Of a stretch of 64,000 nt of DNA, positions 1-11,359 are shown in pieces (the stretch's first letter is position 1; each line of letters starts with the position of its first letter). Source of the DNA: Silurus meridionalis (taxonomy: Eukaryota > Chordata > Actinopteri > Siluriformes > Siluridae); NCBI RefSeq assembly GCF_014805685.1, contig NC_060887.1, positions 30,101,963 to 30,165,962 on the forward strand, given 5' to 3'. The position numbers and the translations under genes were made by a program. The notes under the pieces were generated by a model that saw only the letters and a program-made list of their open reading frames with translations, was not told the origin of the DNA and ran no database searches.

Positions 1-254
1 GTGACAGTTTTTAAAAGGACAGGGTTTCCTGAATTTGCATTTTCTTTTTCCATTTTGTATGTTTTTTAATTACACATAAAGTATTGTGTTTTTTTTTCAT
101 AATTCGAGATTCTATATAATATTCACTGTAAGACATCAACGCACAGCTTGTCTAAAAATACAACTACTATATACTGAATTGTTTCACAAACATGTAATAG
201 TAAGGTAAAAGGGTAAAGGGGGTTTTTCTTGTCACATATTATTTCAACCTAGTA

Positions 255-436
255 CAATATTATCTTCGCATATCCCAGTGATGTTAGGAACCTGGGGTCA
301 GCCATGATACAGTGCCCCTGGAGCACTGAGAGTTAAGGACCTTGCTCAAAGGCCCAAGAGCAGCAGACGGGCAATACTGGGGCTTGAACTCGATCAGTAA
401 CCCAGAGCCACCATTGAGCTACCACTATCTGTTTAA
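255..436. repeat. Old interspersed repeat, SINE/L2-tail type
   Basis: The stretch reads like a dispersed teleost repeat: a 'cccctggagcactgagagttaaggaccttgctcaa' type core is followed by 'ggcccaagagcagcag' and 'ggggcttgaactcgat'. Similar wording ('gcaaggcacttaaccctcaa') occurs in the SINE at 21512-21696. There is no coding potential. The family cannot be named from sequence alone, and the boundaries are approximate. Confidence 0.45.
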
Positions 437-780
437 CCCTCTAACAAAAATTAATACAACCTTATAAATGTTGTCTACCTTCATGTTAACTTAACTGGAC
501 CCATATAATTACTAAATCAATGTAAGTAGAATGTCAAGGAATTTTATTAATACTTTTTTTGATTTTCAGTAACTGTTGTATACTGGTCAGGGTTGTGTAG
601 ATCCAGAAACTGGGAGTTAAGCAGGCACGATGCACCAACACATTCACACCTATTAAAAAAAAAAAAAAGCTATAAACTATAATAGAGAAAATAAAAGTTT
701 TTTTAAAGGAAATTTTGTCAGAACATGATCACAGAGATACGTGGTAGATTATCCTACACCACTACTATCTTGATTAAAGT

Positions 781-1296
781 TTACAGACACCTGGTAATAA
801 GTATGTTATGGTCTTTATGAGCATCGCATTCCACATTTAGTACCAATTTGCTTTTATAATAGCCTCCACTCTTATGGGAAGATGATCCACTAGATTTTTG
901 AGTGTGCACATGGATGTTTGTGTCCATGAGCCAGAAGGGTGTCAGTAAAGTCAGGTACTGATGTAGGTGAGGAGGCCTTGAGTCAGCCAGTGTTCCAATT
1001 CATTCCAAATGTATTCAGTAGGGATGAGATCAGAGCTTGATAGCAGGCCCATTTAAGATCCTCTTCAAACAACGTAAACCATATCTTCATAGAGCTCACT
1101 TTGTGCACAGGGGCATTGTCATGCTGGAACAGGTGTGGGTTTCCAAGTTTAAGTGGACGCAAAATTGTATTATACCACATCCAGAGGTGCCCTAACCATT
1201 GTGCACCTCCAGCTTTGTGGTAACAGTATGGAGACGAAACACATATGACAGGAAAGGTCAGGTGTCCCAATACTTGTCGATATACAGTACTGTACT
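781..1296 (-). mobile_element. Tc1-like non-autonomous element, transposase-derived
   Basis: On the minus strand a 95-codon open stretch contains LFQHDNAPVHKVSSMKIW, the block around the second catalytic Asp of Tc1/mariner transposases, followed by a degenerate C-terminal part. The right end (gtcaggtgtcccaatactt) is the inverted form of the family's terminal repeat. The upstream catalytic domain is absent, so this is a deletion derivative that relied on a transposase made elsewhere. Related copies lie near 8.5, 18.0, 21.2, 26.6 and 53.0 kb. The left end is less clear. Confidence 0.7.
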
Positions 1297-1299
1297 TCC

Positions 1300-2480
1300 C
1301 TATATTTCATTTATATTACCTTACATGAAAAAGGCAAATAAGTAAAGGAAATTGTGATCAAGGAAATACAGGAAAGTGTGATGCATTATGAAGCCATTAG
1401 CTGAAAGGTATATTTCAGCTTATAAAGATACATTTCAGCAAACAGGAATTACTCAAGCACCTAGTAGTCGAGACAATATCCAAACTAATAAATAATAAAA
1501 CTAATTATTATTGCAGCCAAAGGAGAATAGCAAAACTGGTTCAAGCTGACAGGAAACCTACAGTAACTTAAATAATCATGCAGCCAGAGTAAGCAGGAAA
1601 TCGACTAAGAATACATAGCATGTGGAATCTTAAGAATGACCTCTAGGTAAAATATTGCTTGCTGTCCAGTTTTAATGAGTTCACTGTAGTCTCATATTCC
1701 AGTTGTCAGTTGATCCAATGAATGGGTTCTGTTGCTGTAGCTCATTCGCCAACAAGTTTTAATGTGTTGTGCATACTGAGATGCTTTTCTACTAAACTGC
1801 GCAGGTGATCTTTTTTAAACCCAATCTAAAATGTAGAAAATGCACTACTTGAATATACGACACCTATTGTATTACTTATTACATGTGTAGTTTATGCAAA
1901 TTTTTGCTTAGGATCATAAAGGGTTTTTATAAAGGTGCCAATAATTCCAGAGGGCACTGTAATACTGTAATTTGAGTGAGCCATTAAAATGTCAGCGTGG
2001 AAAATGAATGTTCATTGTTGCTCAACAGTTACATGTCCTTGTGCAAGCTGACTTCATGAGATTCACTGAAAGTTAAATGGATGATACTATATATGTTACA
2101 GCAGGTCGTCAATTTACTAAAAGGAAATTTAAAAACGTTGCCTGTTGCCTACAATAAATGTTTTTATTTATATATACTGTAAATATAAAATCTATATAAC
2201 TTTATAAAATAAAGCAAACAATTCCTTATTCCTGGCACCCAGCCATAATATACTGTATAATTAACATGCAGTTTTTTATAATTATGTAATTGAATTAAAG
2301 ACAATTGAATTAAATACATAATTTCTTTCTCGTTTTATCAGGATAAGTTCACCGTGCAAAGGCGCACAACTACAGCATAATCATTAGTCCATTAATCTGA
2401 CAGTTTTATGACCTAGAATTGTCCAATCCTTGGCCAAGTATCAAATCTTGATGCCTGATAAAAGCAACAATGCCAGAACA
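1300..2480. other. Intergenic, nothing recognised
   Basis: AT-rich sequence upstream of the amine oxidase gene. I see no ORF with family features, no clear repeat ends and no RNA gene. Confidence 0.5.
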
Positions 2481-2625
2481 GAAGAGTTCATTTCATATCC
2501 AGCTTGTTATCCAATAGGACTGTGGGGGAAAAACTACATCTGCTCAGGCTGGGCTGAGTAAACACAGAAGATACAGTGACACATTTAAGAACACATCCAA
2601 AGAAGAATTGGAAATAACAGCAATA
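2480..2625 (+). other. aoc1: Probable non-coding 5' UTR exon of aoc1, with core promoter upstream
   Basis: A consensus donor (agcaatag|gtaagacc) occurs at about 2625, and an acceptor (ctatttatgtag|gt) sits just before the coding ATG at 3129. This fits a short leader exon and an intron of about 500 bp. A TATA-like 'tgataaaagc' near 2456 and an inverted CCAAT-like 'tccaatagg' near 2511 lie where a promoter would be expected. The exon start is a guess; only the donor and acceptor pairing is visible. Confidence 0.45.
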
Positions 2626-3128
2626 GGTAAGACCATTCTATGATTTATTTTTTGTTAATACTGCATTGCTGAGTTTGACTTGTTTTTCTTTTGTAAATGT
2701 GAAGTTGCTGTAAAAGCCCTAAGCAATAGGAGTTACATAATGTCTGGCAATAAATAAAGCATGTTTACACATTTGTGGGGTGTTTTTATGCACCATAGAC
2801 TGGTGTAGTAGTTACAATTGAAAATGTATGAGCAAAGTAAACTTTTTAAAATAAAATCTTTTATAACAAGGATCTTGAAGCACATTGCAGCTGCTTTTAA
2901 TATATGCAGTGTTATTTCATCACTGTGCAGAGGAGTTCATGAAAGGAAGATTTCACTTTTTCCTACTAGTTAAAGAAACAGTTAAAAAAAGATTATATCT
3001 CAAACGTGGCCATAGTTCAAAGTTGATTTGTATTTCTGAATGAAAAATTATATTGACAATTTTTATGCCTATATGATAATTAACAATTAGGTTATTTTAT
3101 TGCTGTCTGACTTTCTATTTATGTAGGT

Positions 3129-4667
3129 ATGGACATGTGGTTGCCTTTGCTGCTACTAGCTTCTGTAGTCAGTCAGGCTGCTACATCTAGAGCTCGAGAA
3201 TGGGCTCATCATGGGGCCCCCATGTTTGCTGATCTCTCTCCTGAGGAAATGAAGTCTGTGAGAAACTATCTCCACTCCTTAAGTGAGCTCGGCCTTTCTT
3301 CAGCACGAAGCAAGGCCCTCAAAAAGAACAGCATCCTTCTTATAGAGCTACATGTTCCAATGAAGCATGAGGCTCTGCGGGCACTGGACAGGGGACAGGC
3401 AAAACCATCACGCAAGGCTCGGGTGGTGATACAATTTGCCAACCAGGCCCAGCCTAATATAACTGAATATATTGTTGGTCCTTTGCCTTCTCCAAAATCC
3501 TACCAGCTCAAGACCTTTAAAGGTGACCGGCCCATCAGCTTTGAGTCCCGGCCGATCACATATGTAGAATATGGGCATATAGAAGATATTCTAAACAAGG
3601 TTGGAAAGAAATTGAACAAACTTTTGTATGAAAGCACAGGTTTTACATTTGGAAATTGCACCAATCGATGCTTAACCTATTCTGACATAGCTCCTCGTGG
3701 ACTAGAACCAGGGGAGAGACGATCCTGGATAATGCTGCAGAAATTTGTAGAGGGGTACTTCATTCATCCTGTTGGTTTTGAGATTCTTATCAACCATAAA
3801 GACCTGGACCCAGAGAAATGGACTGTGGAAAAAGTGTGGTACAATGAACAATACTTTGACAGTGTGGAGGAGCTAGAAGAGAAGTATGAAAAGGGAACAA
3901 TCAATAAACTTAAGCTGCCTGAGCATGATGAAAATGATCTCTTTTCCACTTACATTCCTCGTGGCCAAAGCAACACACGCTCAAATATCAACGGGCCAAA
4001 GTTTGTGGAGCCTCAAGGTACCAGATACCGGGTAGACAAAAACTTTGTGGAGTATGCCGGATGGTCTTTCGCTTACCGCGTTCGCTCATCTGCTGGGCTG
4101 CAGATTTTTGACTTGCGTTTTAATGGCGAACGAATTGCCTATGAAGTCAGCCTGCAAGAAGCTATTGCCTTCTACTCTGGAGACACACCAGCTGCAATGC
4201 AAACAAAATACATCGATGCTGGCTGGGCAATGGGAACCTCTGATTTTGAGCTTGCACCAGGTATTGACTGTCCTGAAATTGCCACTTTTGTTGACATGTA
4301 TCATTTCTACGATACGGACAAGCCAGTCAGATTTAAGAATGCATTATGCATATTTGAGATGACAACAGGCATGCCTCTTAGAAGACACTTCAACAGCAAC
4401 TTCCAAGGAGGCTACAACTTTTTCGGGGTCTGGAAAACCATGTTCTTGTGATAAGAACCACATCCACTGTTTACAACTATGACTACATCTGGGACTTCTT
4501 GTTCTATCAGAATGGAGTAATGGAGTCTCGGGTTAGTGCTACAGGGTACATACATGCTACATACTTCACAGAAAACGGACTGAAATACGGAAGCAAGGTT
4601 TATGACTATGTTCTCGGAAATATGCACACACATCTTGTTCATTACAAAGTGGACCTTGATATTGCAG
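3129..4667 (+). CDS. aoc1: aoc1 coding exon 1 (N2, N3 and first half of the catalytic domain)
   Basis: This large exon carries the signal peptide, the N2/N3 domains and the start of the catalytic beta-sandwich. The catalytic-base Asp is codon 4215-4217 (residue about 363; human Asp373). The topaquinone precursor Tyr of NYDY is at 4478-4480, with the upstream context fitting the amine-oxidase cofactor signature. Copper ligands His-x-His are at 4625-4633. The exon ends at ATTGCAG|GTGAGC, phase 1. Reading frame 1 runs into TGA at 4449-4451 because of a missing base near 4425-4428. Homology continues directly in the next frame from about 4427, with no splice sites at the break. Confidence 0.92.
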
Positions 4668-5954
4668 GTGAGCAATAGCATTGGTGCAACCTCAGATTTT
4701 TGTAATGCACTTCAAATTATTGCCTTTGCATGACTTAAATACATAGAACTAGTTTTTCTGACATAGCCTAGTCCAACATATTCTTATCGCAAGATTAACA
4801 TTTAACATGAAGGAAGCAATCTTGGCACAAATCTTCATCTTGTTATCTTCCTCCAAAAACCTCCTCATGTTTTCTTTTTTCCCTCTCTCTTGTTTAGGGC
4901 GTGACAACAGCTTTGAGTCTATAGACCTAAAATATGTCAACTTCACCAACCCCTGGAGTTCTCGACACACAATCAAACAATCCATCCTCTCCAGGACGCA
5001 ACATGAAACAGAACGCAGTGCTGCCTTCCGCTTTGGAAAAAAGTTCCCTCGTTATTTGCACTTCTACAACCCCAACCAGAAGAATAAGTGGGGGCACCAA
5101 AAGGGTTACCGTATTCAGTTTAACTCACATGCGAATTCTGTACTGCCACGTGGATGGAAAGAGGAGAATGGTATTCCATGGACAAGGTATTATTGATCAA
5201 AAAAATTATCCATGTGCATGCAAGGTGAACAAATTCCTTACCTAAAAATCTAGTGCTACAAAGAGACACAACAAATTTGCACTAATACACATCTTGTGCA
5301 TGTCAAGAATTCTTGTCTTTTAACAAGGACAGTTATATTAACATATCAAAATGTACTTTTGATCAGTTGTCCTACACAAGCTCAGTAAATTACATAAAAA
5401 ATTATTGAAGATAGTGACTAATCTTTGATTTTTGAACAGATATCCTTTGGCTGTAACTAAACATAAGGATAGTGAGCCCACCAGCAGTAGCATCTATACC
5501 CAAAATGACCCATGGGAACCTGTTGTTTCATTTGAGGACTATATCCGCAACAATGATAACATTGTAAATCAGGTATGGCCTTGCTCTTACTGTGATAACC
5601 ATAAAAAAAATTTACACTCAGATAAAAAAAAGCATGCAGAGACGTAACATGTGTTACTTGTGTCTTCTGTACTCCCTTTTTCAGGATTTGGTTGCCTGGG
5701 TTACTGTGGGATTCTTACACATTCCTCATTCTGAAGACATTCCCAACACAGCAACTCCCGGAAACTCTGTAGGCTTCTTCCTTCGACCGTTCAACTTTTT
5801 TAACGAAGACCCCTCTCTCTCATCCTTCAACACTGTTATTGTGCGACCAGACGAAGAGGGTAAACCGAAAGTTCAGAGATGGACTCCAGAGGTCGTCGGT
5901 CACTGTGTCTCAGAGAAGCCTTTCTTCTATAATGGCACATACGCTGAAGTCTAG
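3129..5954 (+). CDS. aoc1: Copper amine oxidase, diamine oxidase type (AOC1-like), 4 coding exons, one apparent frameshift
   Basis: Copper/topaquinone amine oxidases deaminate primary amines to aldehyde, ammonia and hydrogen peroxide. The AOC1 branch oxidises histamine and putrescine and is secreted or vesicular. Coding exons are 3129-4667, 4898-5186, 5440-5572 and 5685-5954, all with GT/AG borders (phases 1, 2, 0). They total 2231 nt, one short of 744 codons; human AOC1 is about 751 residues. A hydrophobic signal peptide opens the protein ([20 protein letters not shown]). Motifs seen are the catalytic-base segment YIDAGWAMG, the cofactor motif NYDY, the copper ligand pair HTH, and the third-ligand motif [14 protein letters not shown]. 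The ATG was chosen because it follows a splice acceptor and gives the signal peptide. The frame breaks at the GGGG run 4425-4428 and resumes one base off, so this is either an assembly indel or a real null allele. AOC2/AOC3 is less likely, because the C-terminal domain reads as the AOC1 type and there is no N-terminal membrane anchor. Confidence 0.93.
4898..5186 (+). CDS. aoc1: aoc1 coding exon 2
   Basis: The acceptor is ctcttgtttag|GG after a pyrimidine tract, and the donor is GACAAG|GTATTA. The exon encodes the segment [20 protein letters not shown] and onward, including [23 protein letters not shown] sequence that aligns with the C-terminal domain of AOC1. NFT is a potential N-glycosylation site. 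Entry phase 1, exit phase 2. Confidence 0.92.
5440..5572 (+). CDS. aoc1: aoc1 coding exon 3
   Basis: The acceptor is tttttgaacag|A and the donor is AATCAG|GTATGG. The exon encodes [20 protein letters not shown] followed by [15 protein letters not shown], a block conserved in AOC1 proteins. Entry phase 2, exit phase 0. Confidence 0.92.
5685..5954 (+). CDS. aoc1: aoc1 terminal coding exon
   Basis: The acceptor is ccctttttcag|GAT and the stop is TAG at 5952-5954. It opens with [20 protein letters not shown], which contains the second amine-oxidase signature. The first His (5718-5720) is the third copper ligand. The [19 protein letters not shown] segment and the late Cys and NGTY also match the AOC1 family. 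Confidence 0.93.
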   Translation, partial: DLVAWVTVGFLHIPHSEDIPNTATPGNSVGFFLRPFNFFNEDPSLSSFNTVIVRPDEEGKPKVQRWTPEVVGHCVSEKPFFYNGTYAEV

Positions 5955-6223
5955 AATGCAGAATACAGTTGTTTGTAAAGTAAATTCTATGATGAACTGT
6001 ACACCATCTTCTCACATGCATGCATATATGCAACCTACTGTACTTAAATATACAAACTTTGAACTATATGTGTAAATATAAGTGGATGCAGGTTTGACAC
6101 AATAATAATCTCATTAAATATGAATATGTAGGTATTGCTTTTGTTTTGGGATAATTGCTTATATTATGAACAATATGAAAATGTTTCTATTTCTGGATGT
6201 CTTTTTATTATTAAAGACACAAA

Positions 6224-6229
6224 AATAAA
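6224..6229 (+). terminator. aoc1: Likely polyadenylation signal of aoc1
   Basis: A canonical AATAAA lies about 270 bases after the aoc1 stop codon, a normal 3' UTR length. Other AT-rich near-matches exist, so transcript data would be needed to fix the cleavage site. Confidence 0.5.
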
Positions 6230-6359
6230 ATGCCTGGGAAACCAGCATGTAATTCCATGTAGAATTGGCCATTTTGTTCTTTTCAAGGGAAAGATGTAAT
6301 GCCAAGGCAGAGCTCTTAAGAGGTATTTTATAATGAAATAGGGGTGCGTCTCCATGGTT

Positions 6360-8480
6360 CGGTATTATGCACCAAGAGCATCCAGGAAGCAGGATGCACC
6401 ATCCGCAAGCTTATATGTCTCAGCAGTCCTGAGATGTTGGAGTTCAGTCAAAGAAAAGATTTCTTAGGCAAATGATCCTGATTTCTCTCAGCAAACAGAC
6501 TTACACTACAGAGCTCACCTGCAGAGTCACCCATGGCAACCTAGAAGCAAGAAGAAAGCAACACTTTTTTTTGTTGTTGATCCTTTTAACACAAGAATAA
6601 ATCCACTAAACAATACAAAACAATTGATAAACAGTGAAGGACGATTTAAAATTGTATTCATTTATCATTTTAAATAGTCAGATTGTCGAAGAGAAGAGAC
6701 TTTATCTAATTAGAACTTTTCATTTTAAGGTCAAAGTCTGAATGTGCATCTATGAGATTAAAAATATACGTTATAATCCTAGAAGTTAGAGTACAGTACA
6801 CATAATAGCAACCTCTGTACCAAAGCTGATTCATGCAATCAGCCAATCATGTGGCAGCATACTACTCTAGAGACTGCTGTCTGTGAAATTTAAAACTTTC
6901 AAACCAAATCCTTTTGTCACTAAGAGCAATGCCATGGTCATAGTCACTAATACCACACTGATGTTTGACTATCTCAAACTCCTGACATGTATCTGCACGA
7001 TTTTATGCATTGCACTGGTCTTAAACAATGTTTAATAGGGGTTCCAAATAAGAAGGCAAGTATGTTACAGATAAAATAGTGTGTTTTAAATTTATATTTA
7101 ATAATAGAGCTATTGTTAGCATTAAAAAGTTATTGTTCCCTAAAACACTTGATAGCTGATAGGTGATGTCAAAACAGCAGGTCTGTCTTAGTGGAACTAT
7201 GTGTTGTGTTTCACATTGCAGGAGCAAAACCATTTGGAGCTATAAATGTCACAATGGCTTTTTTTTTACCAGTATGGAGCTTTTATAGGCAACTGGTCTA
7301 GGTTGTGGAAAACTAAATTAATCTGATCTGACTTTTTTTGACTTATACGTAAAGAAGCAAGCTGCTGTGTTTTGAGCAAACTAAAGTTCCCTTACGGAGA
7401 CAGCAGAGCAGAACGACATGGCAGGGAATAGCAGTAAGGAAAGTACCTACAACTCTATGTAGAGCTGACATTCCAAAACATTTCCATAGCAACAAGAACC
7501 CATGCATCACCATACTTCAAAGTTCACAAAACAACGTTTGACACATACAGTAGCTCAATCGCTCTTTCTCTGTCTTTTCCCTGGGTGTGAATATATACAG
7601 AAACACACACAATAAATCTCTAGGAACAACTTTTACTCTTTACAGATTAACTTATAAATATAAACTTGAAATAGTGGGTAGTGGTTGATTTTTCTGCATA
7701 ATACAAGCATTTATTAAAAGCAAAAAAATCAATCAATACAATACAAACACTATCACTACTTAATAATGGTAGTAAAGCTGCTTTCTTTCTGGCCAAGAGA
7801 CTTTTTTTTTCCCTTTCCAGGGAAAAAAAACAGTTGAACAGTTCCAGTTAGTCATCAGTGTTGGCTCTAGAAGACATTCCATTCTAATTATTTTCTTATG
7901 CAGTGTTATTGACACCATTCCCATGCCTTTAACTGTTATTTTTATTAGGAAAGTGGATGTTCAATTTGTTCAAGTGAATTCCCCTTCTTATCATAAATAA
8001 TTTAATATTCCATTTATTTGGTAAAATGAGGTTTTTTTTGAAGCTCTGGTATTTCATTCCAGATGTGCACAGACTCTTGTGCATATGAAATGTATGTGTT
8101 TTCTTTTGTAACTTTGTTGATGTGCTGTTTTTTATGTTGTAGATCTAATGCAGGCTTTATACTATTCAAAATATTTGTATTTTTTTGTATTTGTATTATT
8201 AATATTGTATATTTTAAATACTTTCTTATAATCACAGATCCACCTACTTCATAAGTCTCCAGTGTAACTATCACAAACTTCTTTGGTTTCCTGTTTTATT
8301 CTAAATTAAATTAATGCCCTTTCCTTGCCCTGTAGGCTCTTTCCATCTGTATAGCCATGACAGTACCTTTAGATCTTCTGGTTCTTTTTAAATTGTTGCC
8401 ATTTAATGTTATGAAAACAGAAATGAGAATTAAAATAATTACATTTCAAAAGAAATCAAGCCTCAGAACTTGATAACACT
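6360..8480. other. Intergenic, nothing recognised
   Basis: AT-rich DNA between aoc1 and the next repeats. The short open stretches present have no signal peptide, domain motif or splice context. Confidence 0.5.
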
Positions 8481-8487
8481 AAATATA

Positions 8488-8860
8488 ATATACAGCCAAA
8501 AGTATTTGGACACCTGAACATCACACTCATATGTGCGTTGAATATCCCAGTGAAAATGTAATCCTTTAGTTATATTAGCAGCCACTCTGGGAATGTTTTA
8601 CACTAGATAATGGAGTTATGCTGTAAGTATTTGTGTCAGGCACAAGAGCATTTATTCAGACTGGGGTAATAACTTCAGTGATTTTGACATTAGTGTTCAA
8701 GTCGATCCCCAAGATGTTTGGTGGGATTTGGATCAGGGCTATATGGCAATCACTTCACATTAATGCTTTCATTCCAGACATGGCTTTGTGCCCAGGGGTT
8801 GAGCGTCATACTTCCAGTAAAGAAAAAAATGTAATGCTACAACGAACAAACACATAATTG
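8488..8860 (+). mobile_element. Degraded Tc1-like non-autonomous element
   Basis: It begins with terminal-repeat-like sequence (acagccaaaagtatttgg, then acacctgaacatcac). It contains eroded family landmarks such as 'caagagcatttattcagactgg' and 'ggctttgtgcccaggggttg'. It is the same family as 781-1296 but in the opposite orientation and more diverged. The right terminal repeat is missing or eroded. Confidence 0.6.
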
Positions 8861-9119
8861 TGTGTTATAGAGGTTTGCAGAAAAAACAGAAATGGAAAGA
8901 AAGACATATGCAAGACATATGGAGAAATATGACTTTAAATGTATTTTATGTATTTTGTAAATGTTATTTCTCTGTAATTCCTCTGTCACTTTAAGAAACA
9001 TCTTCATTCCATGTGCAGGACCAAAAATTTTAGAAGAAATCACGTGTTTTACGAAATCCCCTTAGAAACCGCCCGAGCCAGAAAAGGGAATGTCTCTGAG
9101 CAACAAGGCTAAGTGTAAA

Positions 9120-9121
<2 letters not shown>

Positions 9122-9179
<58 letters not shown>
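9122..9179. repeat. (CA)n microsatellite
   Basis: About 29 perfect CA units. Polymorphism is expected. Confidence 0.97.
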
Positions 9180-9180
<1 letters not shown>

Positions 9181-9475
9181 CAAAATGTAATATAATTATA
9201 TTATATTAATAATTTTGCAGGAACTTTCCATTCTACGCTTCTGTCTGCATTTTGATTAAATTATTTACTTAGCTACAGTAATTATATGGAAGCATTACAA
9301 TGCATACAGTAAAGATACACAAGATACAGACTTTCAGTTAATGTCATGTTTTAAAAATACTCGTCATCATAATATTCAAAGTCCTTCTAGATGTTTCATA
9401 ACAACCCTGTGTATTTATATTGAGTTTGTATTCTTGCATACCAGTGTAGATTTATTCACTACTAGAGATTTAAAG

Positions 9476-9545
9476 CACGTTTGTACGTCGCTCTGGATAA
9501 GGGCGTCTGCTAAATGCCGCAAATGTAAATGTAAATGTAAATGAC
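9476..9545 (+). repeat. L2/SINE 3' tail with AAATGT repeats
   Basis: 'acgtcgctctggataagggc' and 'gtctgctaaatgccgc' are followed by tandem AAATGT units, the typical 3' end of teleost L2 LINEs and their SINE partners. Related tails are seen near 21.65, 30.44, 45.95 and 61.46 kb. Confidence 0.7.
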
Positions 9546-9549
9546 TCAT

Positions 9550-11240
9550 GGGGACTTCTAAATAAAACAGTAGAATTTCCTATTAGAAGCAACATAAACT
9601 TCAGGCATAAGACTACATTATTGTACAACCCTGCAGCCTAGTGTTCACAGTAAAGCATTACACAAGATTAAAGGCATGATAGCACCTGGCTTTGTCAGAC
9701 TACCTATTTTTATTTAGTTAAAGTTGTGTGAAACTATTATCGAGTGCACATAAAGTAAGCACTGTCAGAACAAGTAAATAGCTGATTAAAAATAATAAAG
9801 AATGTAGGAAAAATAAAAAATTATATTGTGATTTTAAATATTTGTCTCAAAGTATTTGTACCAGTATTACAAATATTGTAAAGTTATACGCTCAGGTTTC
9901 ATAAAAAAAAGATAATTTATTGATATTTGTATTGCCACATGTATGTAATTGTATGAAACAGTATATTGTGCATGAGTAAACTTGAATAACATACAAATTA
10001 GCCAACATGTAACAATGGATGTGTATGCTAACGTTCTACTGGTGAATGGCTAATGTTTTTGTTTTTCTGGGAGCATGAAATAGGGAAATGCAGCACCTTG
10101 CAAACTTATACAACGACTAATTACAGTGATAGGGTGATGAACACAACCACCAGTTTAACTTATGTAACCAAAAAATGCAGCATACTGATTTGAATGATCA
10201 TTTTCACTAAATGAGAGTCAAAAGTTTAGCTTGAGGCGGCAGCTTAGAACAGATAGATATTTTCCTTCAGATGGATCAAATAAACCCCTAATCAGCAGTC
10301 ATAAGACAATTTCTACTGTGCAGCTAATGTATTTTTTATGTTCTTCATGCATTCATGTTCCATCTGAGATTCCCTGTAGCATGATATGTCTAGAATAAGT
10401 GGACAAATGTTTGTAGGATTTACATGGAAGTAAAATTGGAATCAGCAACAGAAGTGATTCTATTTTAGAATTGAACTAACCATTGTCAAGGTTACAGCAA
10501 GGTCATAATAATCCATAGCTTCTCAGTAAGTAGTTCAGGCTAACAAATTAGTCCTAAATAACTAGATGTTATGCACTTGATGCAGTTAATGTTAAGTTCT
10601 ACTTGTTTTTGGAAATTTGTGCAAATTTGAATTTGTAAAGATTAAATGTGGTCTACTGCCATCACTAACATTGGGTATTATAAAAAAGACAATATGTGAT
10701 TATTGTAGGTCACTGTAGAGGTGGAAATTCTAAACCTAGAAAAACATTTAGGTTTTATTTCATAAACTAGTTCTGCTACTAGTCATTCCATAGTGAGTCA
10801 CTGCTTTATTTTTAATTACCCAACCCCAGCTCAAGTAGCTGGTTATATTAGTGGTGTGAAATATCTCAATGCACTTTGTCATTCCCTTAAAATAACCAGG
10901 AACAGCTGAGACAAAGCCTGGGAGGCATGCCAGTTAATGTCAGCCATGAGTGCCATTTGGAAAAAACAATCACATTATCTGATGAACTCTGTCTGGCCAT
11001 CACCTCTGAATAAATAGTACATAGAGGGTATGTGTCAAATGCATACCTATAGCTACTTATTCACTTTGGTTAGATAGATAAAAGTTAAGAAAAATATAAT
11101 GAAACATTGATTAATGTATACATTTGTATAATTGTTACATAAGCAATCTAATGCTAAATATATCTAGCAAAGACTGATTCATTGTTTGCTTTTCCCTGTT
11201 TAAGCAGTAAGCCCGGATTAGCATCTAGGCTCCATATGTA
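9550..11240. other. Intergenic, nothing recognised
   Basis: AT-rich with no long ORF and no clear repeat termini. Confidence 0.5.
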
Positions 11241-11249
11241 ATTAATTCA

Positions 11250-11345
11250 ATTCAATTCAATTCAATTCATTTTTATTTGTATATCGCCTTTTAACAATGG
11301 ACATTGTTTTAAAGCAGCTTTACACAGATAATGTTGTAATAAAGA
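11250..11345. repeat. Dispersed repeat end ('caaagcagcttta' family)
   Basis: ATTCA tandem units lead into 'tttttatttgtatatcgcc', 'ttttaacaatggacattg' and 'ttttaaagcagctttaca'. The same terminus is at 51885-51960 and, inverted, at 35205-35245, with a related copy near 44228. This is a dispersed repeat terminus of unknown class. Confidence 0.65.
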
Positions 11346-11359
11346 ATTAATGAGATTAA

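Noticed and set aside
3764..4304. Minus-strand ORFs within aoc1
   Set aside because: They are shadows of the aoc1 coding exon.
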